Source: Clostridia bacterium (lineage in GTDB: Bacteria > Bacillota > Clostridia > Christensenellales > Borkfalkiaceae). Taken from it: 64,000 nucleotides of DNA. Positions 26,858-34,464 of this stretch are shown in pieces (the first letter of the stretch is position 1; each line of letters starts with the position of its first letter). The DNA lies in NCBI GenBank assembly GCA_017465145.1, contig JAFTWU010000003.1:84579-148578 (forward strand), given 5' to 3'. Both the position numbers and the translations under genes were made by a program. The notes under the pieces are model-generated. The model was not told the origin of the DNA and made no database searches. It saw only the letters and a list, made by a program, of their open reading frames with translations.

Positions 26858-26875
26858 AAAGCATTAAAAATTAAC

Positions 26876-26905
26876 AAAAAAGGTGGCAAAAACGCCACTT
26901 TTTTT
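26876..26905 (+). terminator. Intrinsic terminator of the GH3 gene
   Basis: GTGGC (26883-26887) with GCCAC (26894-26898), A-run before and seven T after. Confidence 0.75.
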
Positions 26906-26916
26906 CATTTTCCATA

Positions 26917-26945
26917 TTGATTAATTATACTTTTAACCGTATAAT
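26917..26945 (+). promoter_or_regulatory. Promoter of the SDR gene
   Basis: TTGATT (26917-26922), 17 bases, TATAAT (26940-26945), 49 bases before the start. Confidence 0.6.
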
Positions 26946-26993
26946 AAAATTGATATTGACATAATATCAAAGATAGATAAGGAGGATAAATTT

Positions 26994-27752
26994 ATGAAAT
27001 TATTGGGGAAATCCATCGTGGTAACGGGCGCATCGTCCGGTATGGGTAAGAGCATAGTTGAATTGTTCGTTAAAGAAGGCGCAAACGTAGTTGCGGTTGC
27101 AAGACGTAAAGAACGCCTAGACGCTTTGGCTGAAAGCCTTAAGGGAGAAAAAGGCAAAATCGTGGTATATCAAGGAGACGTTTCTAAACGTGAAGATAAC
27201 GAAGGTATGATTGACTGTGCCGTTAAAGAATTTGGCAAGTTAGACGTTTTAGTTAATAACGCTGGCGTTATGGACGATATGGCACCTATTGCCGAAGCAA
27301 GTGATGAAAAATATGAAAAAGTTATGACTATAAACGTTTACGGTCCTCTTTGTGCAATGAGAAAGGCTTGTCAAGTATTCTTGGCACAAGGCAACGGCGG
27401 TAATATAATTAACGTTTCTTCGGTTGGTTCTATGCACCAAGCGGCAGGTCCTGTTTATTGTGCGTCTAAAGCGGCGCTTAACGCTCTTAGCAAAAACACC
27501 GCGTATATGTATATGAGAGATAAAATTCGTTGCAACGTAATCGCCCCCGGCGGTATTAAAACGGAAATAGGCACGGCAATGGGTATGCCTAATATGACGG
27601 GTTATCAAAAACTAGGTGGTATTCTTGCCCTTGCACCCGAACAAGGTGAAGCGGAAGATATCGCAAAGGCTGCGCTTTATCTAGCAAGCGACGACTCTTT
27701 GTACGTAAGTGGTATCGTAATGCCCGTTGACGGCGGTTGGATTGCTTTCTAA
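26994..27752 (+). CDS. Short-chain dehydrogenase/reductase (SDR)
   Basis: 252 residues, classical SDR: cofactor motif TGASSGMG (about 12-19), NNAG, and the catalytic Ser-Tyr-Lys set in NVSSVGS ... YCASKAA; the C-terminus VMPVDGGW is typical. The acceptor loop has RRKER after the second strand, suggesting NADP(H). Substrate unknown; similar enzymes reduce 3-oxoacyl groups, sugars or steroids. Strong AAGGAGG ribosome site; monocistronic. Confidence 0.9.
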   Translation: MKLLGKSIVVTGASSGMGKSIVELFVKEGANVVAVARRKERLDALAESLKGEKGKIVVYQGDVSKREDNEGMIDCAVKEFGKLDVLVNNAGVMDDMAPIAEASDEKYEKVMTINVYGPLCAMRKACQVFLAQGNGGNIINVSSVGSMHQAAGPVYCASKAALNALSKNTAYMYMRDKIRCNVIAPGGIKTEIGTAMGMPNMTGYQKLGGILALAPEQGEAEDIAKAALYLASDDSLYVSGIVMPVDGGWIAF

Positions 27753-27789
27753 ACGCAATGTCTTAGTGTTAAAATAAAACTAACAACGT

Positions 27790-27824
27790 AAAAACGCCCC
27801 TTTAATAACAAGGGGCGTTTTTTT
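27790..27824 (+). terminator. Intrinsic terminator of the SDR gene
   Basis: ACGCCCCTT (27794-27802) with AAGGGGCGT (27810-27818), then TTTTTT. Confidence 0.85.
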
Positions 27825-27848
27825 AACCTTAAAATATTACGGTATTTT

Positions 27849-27877
27849 TTGCTTTTTTATAAAAGGTGTAGTATAAT
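27849..27877 (+). promoter_or_regulatory. Promoter of the FliB-like gene
   Basis: TTGCTT (27849-27854), 17 bases, TATAAT (27872-27877). Confidence 0.55.
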
Positions 27878-27972
27878 ATGCGCGTGGCTTAGTTTCGCAT
27901 ATTGAAATGACACGATAAAAGCAAAACGGAAGTGTAATTACTGCAGAAAAAAAGGCTTGTTGGTGAATTTTA

Positions 27973-28908
27973 GTGAAGGAATATATTTTTAACTATTACC
28001 CACGTTTTAAGTGCATAGCGCAAGAGTGTAAGCATACTTGCTGTGCTGGGTGGGAAATGAATATTGACAGTAAAACGCTAGAAATCTATAAAAACGATAA
28101 GTCTAGTTTTTCTAGTGCGTTGAAATGCGGAATAAATTATAAAAAAAGTAAATTCAAGGCAGATAAAAACAAGCGTTGTGCTTTTTTGAACGAGCAAGGC
28201 TTATGTGAAATTATCTTAAATCTAGGCGAAAAAAGTTTATGTCAAGTATGCCGTGACCACCCTAGGTTTAGAAGTTTTTTTAGTGATAGAATAGAAACGG
28301 GTTTAGGCTTTTGTTGTGAAGAAGCGACAAGGCAAATTCTTTCGTTCGAAGATAAAATAGAGCCCGTGCTTGTAAGCGATAACGGTGCTAGCGGCACCCT
28401 TGACTATAACGAAAATAACGTTTTGCAGTTTAGAGAAAACGCGCTAAATATCCTTCAAAACAGAGAATTAGATATAAACCAAAGGATAGACGACCTATTA
28501 AAATTGTGCAAAGCAAAGGTTAGCGAAACCGACTTTGCAAAAATTGTAAAGGCGTTTTTACGCACCGAAAGACTAGATAAAGGTTGGACTAAAAGGGTTA
28601 AAAAAATTAACTTTGATAAGATAACCCCGCCAAAGCTTTCACTCTTTGCCGAACAGTTTTTGGTAAACTGTTTATATAGAAATTTATCTTATGCCGAAGA
28701 TACTATATGGGTGCGCGCAAGGGCAATAACTTGTATATTTGCTTGGTGGATAGTTAAAAGTATAATCGCGCAAGAACAAGGAGATAACGATAGTCTTTTA
28801 GAGTTGTGTGTAGACGTAGTAAGGGCATATTCTACCGAAATAGAATATAGTGAAAACAATTTAGAAAAACTTTTTTCGTTTGCGTATAAGTTTATTAAAA
28901 TCGGCTAA
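27973..28908 (+). CDS. FliB-family (flagellin lysine-N-methylase-like) protein
   Basis: 311 residues from a GTG start. The Cys-rich N-terminus (CIAQECKHTCCAGW at about 14-27, then CAFLNEQGLCEI and CQVCRDHPRF) is the signature of the FliB family, which methylates lysines of flagellin in Salmonella. The clustered Cys suggest a metal or Fe-S site. No flagellar gene lies in the window, and such proteins are common in non-motile Clostridia, so another substrate is likely. The ribosome site is weak. Confidence 0.75.
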   Translation: MKEYIFNYYPRFKCIAQECKHTCCAGWEMNIDSKTLEIYKNDKSSFSSALKCGINYKKSKFKADKNKRCAFLNEQGLCEIILNLGEKSLCQVCRDHPRFRSFFSDRIETGLGFCCEEATRQILSFEDKIEPVLVSDNGASGTLDYNENNVLQFRENALNILQNRELDINQRIDDLLKLCKAKVSETDFAKIVKAFLRTERLDKGWTKRVKKINFDKITPPKLSLFAEQFLVNCLYRNLSYAEDTIWVRARAITCIFAWWIVKSIIAQEQGDNDSLLELCVDVVRAYSTEIEYSENNLEKLFSFAYKFIKIG

Positions 28909-28963
28909 AACGCTATATTAAGTAAGCACGAAAAGGTAAAATAAAACCATAAAACAACAAAAC

Positions 28964-28992
28964 AAAAGGCAGGTGATTACCCTGCCTTTTCT
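28964..28992. terminator. Bidirectional intrinsic terminator
   Basis: AAAAGGCAG (28964-28972) with CTGCCTTTT (28982-28990), between the FliB-like gene and upp. Confidence 0.8.
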
Positions 28993-29038
28993 TTTTTAAC
29001 TATTAAATTTAAAGTTAACTAAATATTTAAGTTAAAAA

Positions 29039-29677
29039 TTATTTAGTGCCGAAAATTCTGTCCCCAGCATCTCCAAGTCCTGGTAAAATATAGCCGTGTT
29101 CGTTTAAGGTGCGGTCTAGGGTAGAAACGAAAATTTCAACGTCTGGGTGAGCAGACGCAACCTTTTCAACACCTTGTGGAGCGGCGATAATAGACATTAA
29201 CTTAATCTTTTTGCAACCGCGTTTTTTAAGCATAGTTACCGCGTCAACGGCACTACCACCCGTTGCAAGCATAGGGTCGACAACCATTACGACCTTATCT
29301 TCAATATTAACGGGTAATTTGCAATAATATTCGCAAGGTTCAAGCGTTTCTTCGTTACGGTATAGACCTATATGACCAACCTTTGCCGCGGGGAAGAGTG
29401 AAAGTATGCCGTCTACCATACCTAACCCTGCACGAAGGATAGGCACGATAGCGATAGAATTTTCTTTAACGACAGTTTGCGTTACCGTTTCAAGCGGGGT
29501 TTCCACCACGATTTCTTGGGTGGGAACGTCTTTGAAACTTTCATAAGCCATAAGAGTTGCAAGTTCGCTTATGATTTCGCGGAACTGTTTAGTGTTAGTG
29601 TTTTTGTCCCTTATTATAGCAAGTTTATGCCTAATTAAAGGGTGATCTAAAATATGAACGTTTTTGTATTTATCCAT
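29039..29677 (-). CDS. upp: Uracil phosphoribosyltransferase
   Basis: 212 residues. Makes UMP from uracil and PRPP in pyrimidine salvage. The PRPP loop [12 protein letters not shown], the RAGLGM segment and the C-terminal uracil-binding [13 protein letters not shown] are all present. Normal length. It follows uraA by 35 bases in the same orientation, so uptake and salvage of uracil are one operon, controlled by the attenuator at 31221-31386. Confidence 0.97.
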   Translation of the reverse strand: MDKYKNVHILDHPLIRHKLAIIRDKNTNTKQFREIISELATLMAYESFKDVPTQEIVVETPLETVTQTVVKENSIAIVPILRAGLGMVDGILSLFPAAKVGHIGLYRNEETLEPCEYYCKLPVNIEDKVVMVVDPMLATGGSAVDAVTMLKKRGCKKIKLMSIIAAPQGVEKVASAHPDVEIFVSTLDRTLNEHGYILPGLGDAGDRIFGTK

Positions 29678-29712
29678 AATTTTTTCCTTAAATTTACTTA
29701 ATTACTAGTTAA

Positions 29713-31194
29713 TTACTCAGCCTTTTCTTCCGCTGTTTTTTCAGCTGCTGCTTTCTTGCTTGCCTTTAAGGTTAAAAGGTTGGTTAAAATACCAAGGATA
29801 AGAGCGCATGCGATAGAAGTGATGGTAATCTTACCAATGTTAAGAACCATACCGCCAACGCCAGCGATTAGAATAACTGATACCGTGAATAAATTGTGGT
29901 TTTGACTTAAGTCGACCTTTTGAATCATCTTTAAGCCTGATACTGCGATAAAGCCGTAAAGTGTCATGCAAACGCCACCCATTACGCAAGAAGGAATAGT
30001 AGCAAGTAAGGTCATTAAGGGAGCGAGGAATGCTGCAACGATACAGATAAAAGCGGCGGTTAAGATGGTTACTATTGATGCGTTACCAGAGATTGCAACA
30101 CAACCAACTGATTCACCGTAAGAGGTGTTGGGGCAACCGCCAAAGAAAGCACCTGCCATAGAGCCAACGCCGTCGCCAAGTAACGTTCTGTGAAGACCGG
30201 GGTCTTTCAATAAATCGGTGTCGATGATTGAAGAAATGTTTTTGTGGTCAGCAAGGTGTTCTGCGAATACAACGAATGCTACGGGGATATAAGCAACTGC
30301 GATAGAGCCGATATATGAGCCAACGCCACCTTCAATATTCTTAAATTCACTAAAACTCTTAATAGCGTTTACAAAAGTAAAGTCGGGCAACCATTGCATA
30401 TCTTTGAATAAGCCAAAGTTGATAATTTGCAATGCGGTGTTTTCCGTTAAAATACCGATAACGGTAAAGATTGCTGCTAATGCATAACCTGCTAAGATAC
30501 CGATAATGAAGGGGATAATCTTAAGCATCTTCTTGCCGTATACAGAGCAGATGATAACTACTGCAAGAGTAGTTAAACCGCAAAGTAAGCAAAGCCAAGA
30601 GTTAGCGGTGGGAACTAAAGAGTTAACGAGTTCAGGTAAACCGTTAGAATTGATAACCCATTGTTCAACGCTAGTCATAACGCTACCCTTAAACAAATCG
30701 CCGATAGCGTTGCCAGAAAGTGATAAACCGATGATAGCAACGGTCGGTCCAATAACTGCTGCGGGCATAAGTTTGTTAATCCAGTTAACGCCAGCGAACT
30801 TAACGATAAGAGCAATTACAACGTATACTAAACCTGCCATAATAGCGCCAAGTAAAATACCGAAGTAGCCAACGTAAGCCGTACCAACAGCACCGGCAAA
30901 AGCCGCAGTCATAGAGCCGATAAAGGCAAAAGACGAGCCTAAGAAAACAGGACTTTTGAACTTGGTGAATAGTAAGTATACTATCGTACCAACACCTGCG
31001 CCTAAAAGAGCCGCCGATTGACTCATAGCGGGAACGTCTGCTATGTGGCCTTGGCCTGCCATATTGCCGTTAATGATAACGGGCACTACGATAGTTGCTG
31101 CTAAAATAGCAAGAACTTGTTGTAATGCAAACAAAATGGTTTTCCAAATGCCTGGCTTATCTTTTACGCCATAAACTAAGTTTACATTTTTCAT
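29713..31194 (-). CDS. uraA: Uracil permease (NCS2 family)
   Basis: 493 residues with 12-14 membrane segments of the UraA/UapA nucleobase transporter fold; QQVLAILAATIVVPVI near the N-terminus, PVAFVVFAEHLADHK with the substrate-binding Glu, and GGCPNTSYGESVG in the second binding half are characteristic. It imports uracil with protons and feeds Upp downstream. AGGAGG lies ten bases before the ATG. The leader upstream has a coding minigene and a terminator, pointing to UTP-sensed attenuation. Confidence 0.95.
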   Translation of the reverse strand: MKNVNLVYGVKDKPGIWKTILFALQQVLAILAATIVVPVIINGNMAGQGHIADVPAMSQSAALLGAGVGTIVYLLFTKFKSPVFLGSSFAFIGSMTAAFAGAVGTAYVGYFGILLGAIMAGLVYVVIALIVKFAGVNWINKLMPAAVIGPTVAIIGLSLSGNAIGDLFKGSVMTSVEQWVINSNGLPELVNSLVPTANSWLCLLCGLTTLAVVIICSVYGKKMLKIIPFIIGILAGYALAAIFTVIGILTENTALQIINFGLFKDMQWLPDFTFVNAIKSFSEFKNIEGGVGSYIGSIAVAYIPVAFVVFAEHLADHKNISSIIDTDLLKDPGLHRTLLGDGVGSMAGAFFGGCPNTSYGESVGCVAISGNASIVTILTAAFICIVAAFLAPLMTLLATIPSCVMGGVCMTLYGFIAVSGLKMIQKVDLSQNHNLFTVSVILIAGVGGMVLNIGKITITSIACALILGILTNLLTLKASKKAAAEKTAEEKAE

Positions 31195-31220
31195 TTGTGA
31201 AAAACCTCCTAAAATTTAAT

Positions 31221-31251
31221 AAAAAATGAAGCCTAAAAAAATTAGACTTCA
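31221..31251 (-). terminator. Leader terminator (attenuator) of uraA-upp
   Basis: On the minus strand, TGAAGTCTAA (31251-31242) pairs with TTAGGCTTCA (31236-31227), one G-U pair, then six U. It lies between promoter and uraA, three bases after the stop of the leader minigene. Confidence 0.75.
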
Positions 31252-31253
31252 AT

Positions 31254-31328
31254 TTAAATTACGAAAAAAAGGGGTGCGGAAGAAAGGGGTAAACTTAAAG
31301 ATGAAATTTCACCATAACTTAGCGCCAT
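31254..31328 (-). CDS. Leader peptide of the uraA-upp attenuator
   Basis: A 24-codon minigene with a good ribosome site (GGGAGAAAG, seven bases before ATG 31328). The second half is encoded by pyrimidine-rich tracts (CCCCTTTCTTCC, CCCCTTTTTTTCG), and the stop falls three bases before the terminator hairpin. This is the architecture of the enterobacterial pyrBI leader: RNA polymerase pauses in U-rich tracts when UTP is low, the ribosome catches up and blocks the terminator. The peptide itself need have no function. Confidence 0.65.
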   Translation of the reverse strand: MALSYGEISSLSLPLSSAPLFFVI

Positions 31329-31357
31329 TTTCTTTCTCCCTTAAATACATTATATAA

Positions 31358-31386
31358 AGTATAGCACCACCGAAAGTAAAAATCAA
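31358..31386 (-). promoter_or_regulatory. Promoter of uraA-upp
   Basis: Leftward TTGATT (31386-31381), 17 bases, TATACT (31363-31358). A second TATAAT at 31354-31349 is possible. The leader is about 155 bases long. No PyrR-binding consensus was seen. Confidence 0.6.
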
Positions 31387-31438
31387 TACGCTTTTTGATT
31401 TTTGTCTTTTTTTTTACAAATTTTTTATTCTGCCGTAA

Positions 31439-31467
31439 TTGACTTTTTTTGCCCGCAGGAATATACT
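31439..31467 (+). promoter_or_regulatory. Promoter of the nitroreductase gene, leaderless arrangement
   Basis: TTGACT (31439-31444), 17 bases, TATACT (31462-31467), then six bases to ATG 31474. Confidence 0.65.
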
Positions 31468-31473
31468 TTAAGT

Positions 31474-32286
31474 ATGGAAAAATATTTTATTCATACAAGA
31501 AAAAGGGCAGGAAACGACATAGAGCACCTTGGGGATATTGCTCCCGTAGATTTAGCCCCATTAAAAGATTGTCTTTATAGGCGCAAATCGGTGCGCAAAT
31601 ATCAAAATAAAGCGGTAGAACCTGAAATTATAGATAAAATTATCAATTTCGTTAAACAGGTTAAGTGCTTACACCCGTCTATTAAATTTGCCGTGGAAGT
31701 AATTGACAAAAAGGATTATAAAGCGCCTTTTACTTGGTTACCGCAACAGGCAATAGCATTTTTTAGCACGGTAAGAACGGGCTATTTAGAAAACGCCGGT
31801 TTTATAATGCAACAAATTGAACTATATATTCAGTCGCTTGGTCTTGGCGCGTGCTATCTTGGAATAGGTAAACCCGACCTACATATTCGCGACCACGCCT
31901 TAAAGCAAGGGGATATGGAATATGTTATAATGCTTGCCTTTGGCTATCCTCAAGGCGAACAGTTCCGTCAAGAAAAAGACTTTAATCGTAAACCTATGGT
32001 TAAAATAAGCGACGCTTACGATGAAAAGTTATTCCCAGCGCGCTTTGCACCATCGTCTATTAACAGTCAGCCTTGGTATTTTACCCACGTTGGCGCTAAC
32101 GTTCATATGTTTTGCGTATGGCACGGCGTTCTTAAGGTGCTAAGTTTAACAGACCTTAACCATATAGATTGCGGTATTGCACTAGCAAACCTTTATATAA
32201 GTAATCCCACGCGTTTTACTTTTACAAAGAAAAAACCCGCGCCAGAGCGCGAAAACTACGTTTATATCGGCACTATCAAGTTTTAA
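31474..32286 (+). CDS. Nitroreductase-family flavoprotein
   Basis: 270 residues from ATG 31474; an upstream in-frame TTG would place the start before the promoter. RRKSVRKY near residue 40 and LGLGACYLGIG in the middle are the FMN-binding signatures of the nitroreductase fold; the duplicated half with FAPSSINSQPW suggests the single-chain TM1586-type with two fused halves. Such enzymes reduce quinones, nitro compounds or flavins with NAD(P)H; substrate unknown. The start codon lies six bases after the -10 box, so translation appears leaderless. Confidence 0.8.
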   Translation: MEKYFIHTRKRAGNDIEHLGDIAPVDLAPLKDCLYRRKSVRKYQNKAVEPEIIDKIINFVKQVKCLHPSIKFAVEVIDKKDYKAPFTWLPQQAIAFFSTVRTGYLENAGFIMQQIELYIQSLGLGACYLGIGKPDLHIRDHALKQGDMEYVIMLAFGYPQGEQFRQEKDFNRKPMVKISDAYDEKLFPARFAPSSINSQPWYFTHVGANVHMFCVWHGVLKVLSLTDLNHIDCGIALANLYISNPTRFTFTKKKPAPERENYVYIGTIKF

Positions 32287-32301
32287 AGTGTTAAAAAACG
32301 C

Positions 32302-32330
32302 TTGACAACGCCGTTACTAAATTTTATAAT
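32302..32330 (+). promoter_or_regulatory. Promoter of the Trp T-box transcript
   Basis: TTGACA (32302-32307), 17 bases, TATAAT (32325-32330). Confidence 0.75.
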
Positions 32331-32337
32331 TAAGAAA

Positions 32338-32640
32338 ACCGATGCGAAAGAGTAAGTAGGTTAGTCAATTTTTCTAAAGAGAGTCGTAGATGGTGGAATT
32401 ACGGCGAAAAAAACTATATCGAATGGGCTTTCAAGGGCAAGCGGAACTTTAATTTTTGCGGGCGCAAAAGTTAAATAGTATGTGCGACGGAGTGTGGCTC
32501 TCCGTAAACAAAGGTCGGCATATGTTGGTATGCAAGCGGGCGCTTGAGTTAAGCGTCAAAACGGGTGGCACCGCGGTATTAGATTATCGTCCCGAAAAAC
32601 AGTTTTTTGCTGTTTTTCGGGCTTTTATTTTTTACGGCGA
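32338..32640 (+). promoter_or_regulatory. T-box riboswitch, tryptophan-specific
   Basis: The T-box sequence ACGGGTGGCACCGCGG is at 32561-32576, and a terminator CCCGAAAAACAG/CTGTTTTTCGGG (32591-32602/32610-32621) with T-tract follows. In stem I, GAAAG (32345-32349) pairs with CTTTC (32428-32432) and the specifier loop reads GAA-TGG-G, giving TGG (Trp) at 32424-32426. The AGAGAG and GGTGGAA elements of stem I are present. The bulge TGGC pairs with a GCCA tRNA end, matching the G73 discriminator of tRNA-Trp. Uncharged tRNA-Trp turns on the trpB gene downstream. An ORF overlapping this stretch is not a gene. Confidence 0.93.
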
Positions 32641-32675
32641 TTTGCCCACTAAAATTTCGTTAAGGAGAGAGTATT

Positions 32676-34046
32676 ATGAAAGAACAAAAAATACCCTACA
32701 AAATATATTTAGAAGAAAGTGAACTTCCTAAAAAGTGGTTAAACCTAAGGGCGTTTATGGATAAAAAACCCGCACCCTTACTTGACCCCGTTACTCATAA
32801 GGTTATGAGTGCAAAAGATTTATCTGCAGTTTTTTGTGATGAACTTGCAAAGCAAGAAGTGGACGACACTTCAAAATATATAGATATTCCACAAGAAGTG
32901 CGCGATTTTTATAAAATGTATCGTCCCGCACCCCTTATCCGTGCTTATTGCTTAGAAAAAGCACTTGGAACTCCCGCAAAAATCTATTATAAATTTGAAG
33001 GTAATAATACTAGCGGTTCACACAAGTTAAACTCTGCTATCGCACAGGCTTACTACGCTAAGCAACAGGGGTTAAAGGGCGTTACCACCGAAACGGGTGC
33101 AGGTCAATGGGGCACGGCGCTTTCTATGGCTTGTTCTTACTTTGGGCTTGACTGCAAGGTGTTTATGGTTAAGTGTTCTTACGAACAAAAACCCTTCCGC
33201 CGTGAAGTTATGCGCACTTACGGTGCAAACGTAACCCCTTCACCATCAACTACTACTGAAGTTGGCAGAAAGATTTTAGAAGAATTCCCCGGCACTACGG
33301 GAAGTTTAGGTTGCGCTATTAGTGAAGCTGTGGAAACGGCAACTAAACTAGACGGCTATCGTTACGTTTTAGGTAGCGTGTTAAACCAAGTTTTATTGCA
33401 TCAATCGGTTATCGGTTTAGAAACCAAAACCGCGCTAGATAAATACGGCATTAAGGCGGATACTATCATCGGTTGTGCGGGTGGCGGTTCTAACCTTGGC
33501 GGTTTAATTGCTCCCTTTATGGTAGAAAAATTAGAAGGTAAGGCAGATTATCAGTTTATCGCGGTAGAACCTGCGTCTTGTCCCACTTTAACGCGCGGTG
33601 TTTACGCTTACGATTACTGCGACACGGGTAAGGTTTGTCCCCTTGCAAAAATGTACACTTTAGGTAGCGGTTATATCCCTTCTTCAAGTCACTCAGGCGG
33701 TCTTCGTTACCACGGTATGACTACTACTCTTTCAGAACTTTACCATCAAGGACTTATGGAAGCAAGGTCGGTTGAACAAACTTCAGTATTTGCGGCGGCA
33801 CAGCAATTCGCTAAAATAGAAGGCATTTTACCCGCACCCGAATCTTCACACGCTATCCGCGTTGCTATAGACGAAGCGTTAAAGTGCAAGGAAACGGGCG
33901 AAGAAAAGACTATCGTATTCGGTCTTACCGGCACGGGATACTTTGATATGGTTGCTTATCAAAAGTTTAACGACGGCGTTATGGGCGATTATATCCCCAC
34001 CGACGAAGAAATTGCCGTTGCAACTGCAAAAATTCCTAAAATTTAA
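32676..34046 (+). CDS. trpB: Tryptophan synthase beta chain, TrpB2 type
   Basis: 456 residues. PLP enzyme making Trp from indole and serine. The PLP lysine is in GSHKLNSAIAQAYYA and the phosphate loop is CAGGGSNLGG. Length, the N-terminal extension (EESELPKKWLNLRAFMD) and ARSVEQTSVFAAAQQFAKIEGILPAPESSHA in pieces place it with TrpB2, the form that works without TrpA. No other trp gene is nearby, so it probably salvages indole. The Trp T-box leader shows it is expressed under Trp shortage. Confidence 0.95.
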   Translation: MKEQKIPYKIYLEESELPKKWLNLRAFMDKKPAPLLDPVTHKVMSAKDLSAVFCDELAKQEVDDTSKYIDIPQEVRDFYKMYRPAPLIRAYCLEKALGTPAKIYYKFEGNNTSGSHKLNSAIAQAYYAKQQGLKGVTTETGAGQWGTALSMACSYFGLDCKVFMVKCSYEQKPFRREVMRTYGANVTPSPSTTTEVGRKILEEFPGTTGSLGCAISEAVETATKLDGYRYVLGSVLNQVLLHQSVIGLETKTALDKYGIKADTIIGCAGGGSNLGGLIAPFMVEKLEGKADYQFIAVEPASCPTLTRGVYAYDYCDTGKVCPLAKMYTLGSGYIPSSSHSGGLRYHGMTTTLSELYHQGLMEARSVEQTSVFAAAQQFAKIEGILPAPESSHAIRVAIDEALKCKETGEEKTIVFGLTGTGYFDMVAYQKFNDGVMGDYIPTDEEIAVATAKIPKI

Positions 34047-34075
34047 TAAATTTTACTTTAGTAAAAAATAACCTA

Positions 34076-34120
34076 AAAAGGCAGGTATAGGCGTAAAATC
34101 GTTGACAACACCTGCCTTTT
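34076..34120 (+). terminator. trpB terminator containing the next promoter's -35 box
   Basis: AAAAGGCAGGT (34076-34086) pairs with ACCTGCCTTTT (34110-34120). The 23-base loop carries TTGACA. Confidence 0.7.
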
Positions 34121-34130
34121 ATGTTAAAAT
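34102..34130 (+). promoter_or_regulatory. Promoter of the second T-box transcript
   Basis: TTGACA (34102-34107), 17 bases, TAAAAT (34125-34130), overlapping the trpB terminator. Confidence 0.65.
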
Positions 34131-34139
34131 CAAGGAAAA

Positions 34140-34450
34140 TAAAAGGTAATGACGGAAAGGTTTTAGTTAAACTAATCTTAGAGAGATGGCGGTTGGTGCA
34201 AGTCATCGTGCGGTTGACTAAAATGTAGTTCCCGAACCGGAGAGAAGAAAACGCGTTAGATTTTGCAAAGTTTTTTAAGAAAATCTTACCGTAAAAATAG
34301 GGCGCGCGTCGTAGAACTCTCTCGTGATTGCTGCGTTAAGGCATAAGGCTTGATGGAGTCTGAGTGGCGCTAAATATAAGGCGCAATTTGAGTGGTACCA
34401 CGGGTAAACTATCCCGTCTCAAAGAAATGAGACGGGCATTTTTTTTGCTC
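34140..34450 (+). promoter_or_regulatory. T-box riboswitch of unassigned specificity
   Basis: The T-box sequence GAGTGGTACCACGGG is at 34390-34404 and the terminator CCCGTCTCA/TGAGACGGG (34413-34421/34428-34436) with eight T follows. Stem I shows AGAGAG and the apical hairpin GATGGC/GTCATC around GGTTGGTGCAA. The antiterminator bulge TGGT pairs with ACCA, so the sensed tRNA has A73; that excludes tRNA-Trp if, as the first T-box implies, Trp has G73. I cannot assign the specifier; ATG, GTA and TTC near 34222-34231 are candidates. Confidence 0.88.
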
Positions 34451-34464
34451 GTAGGAGGTTTAGT

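Noticed and set aside
31254-31400. PyrR-binding attenuator or purine-type riboswitch before uraA
   Set aside because: No PyrR loop consensus or known aptamer core was visible; the leader minigene design explains the layout better.
31402-31473. A longer N-terminus for the nitroreductase
   Set aside because: It would be translated from sequence upstream of the promoter and encodes a low-complexity Phe-rich stretch.
32456-32722. An 88-residue ORF upstream of trpB
   Set aside because: It lies across the T-box sequence and terminator and runs into trpB; the RNA features explain the sequence.
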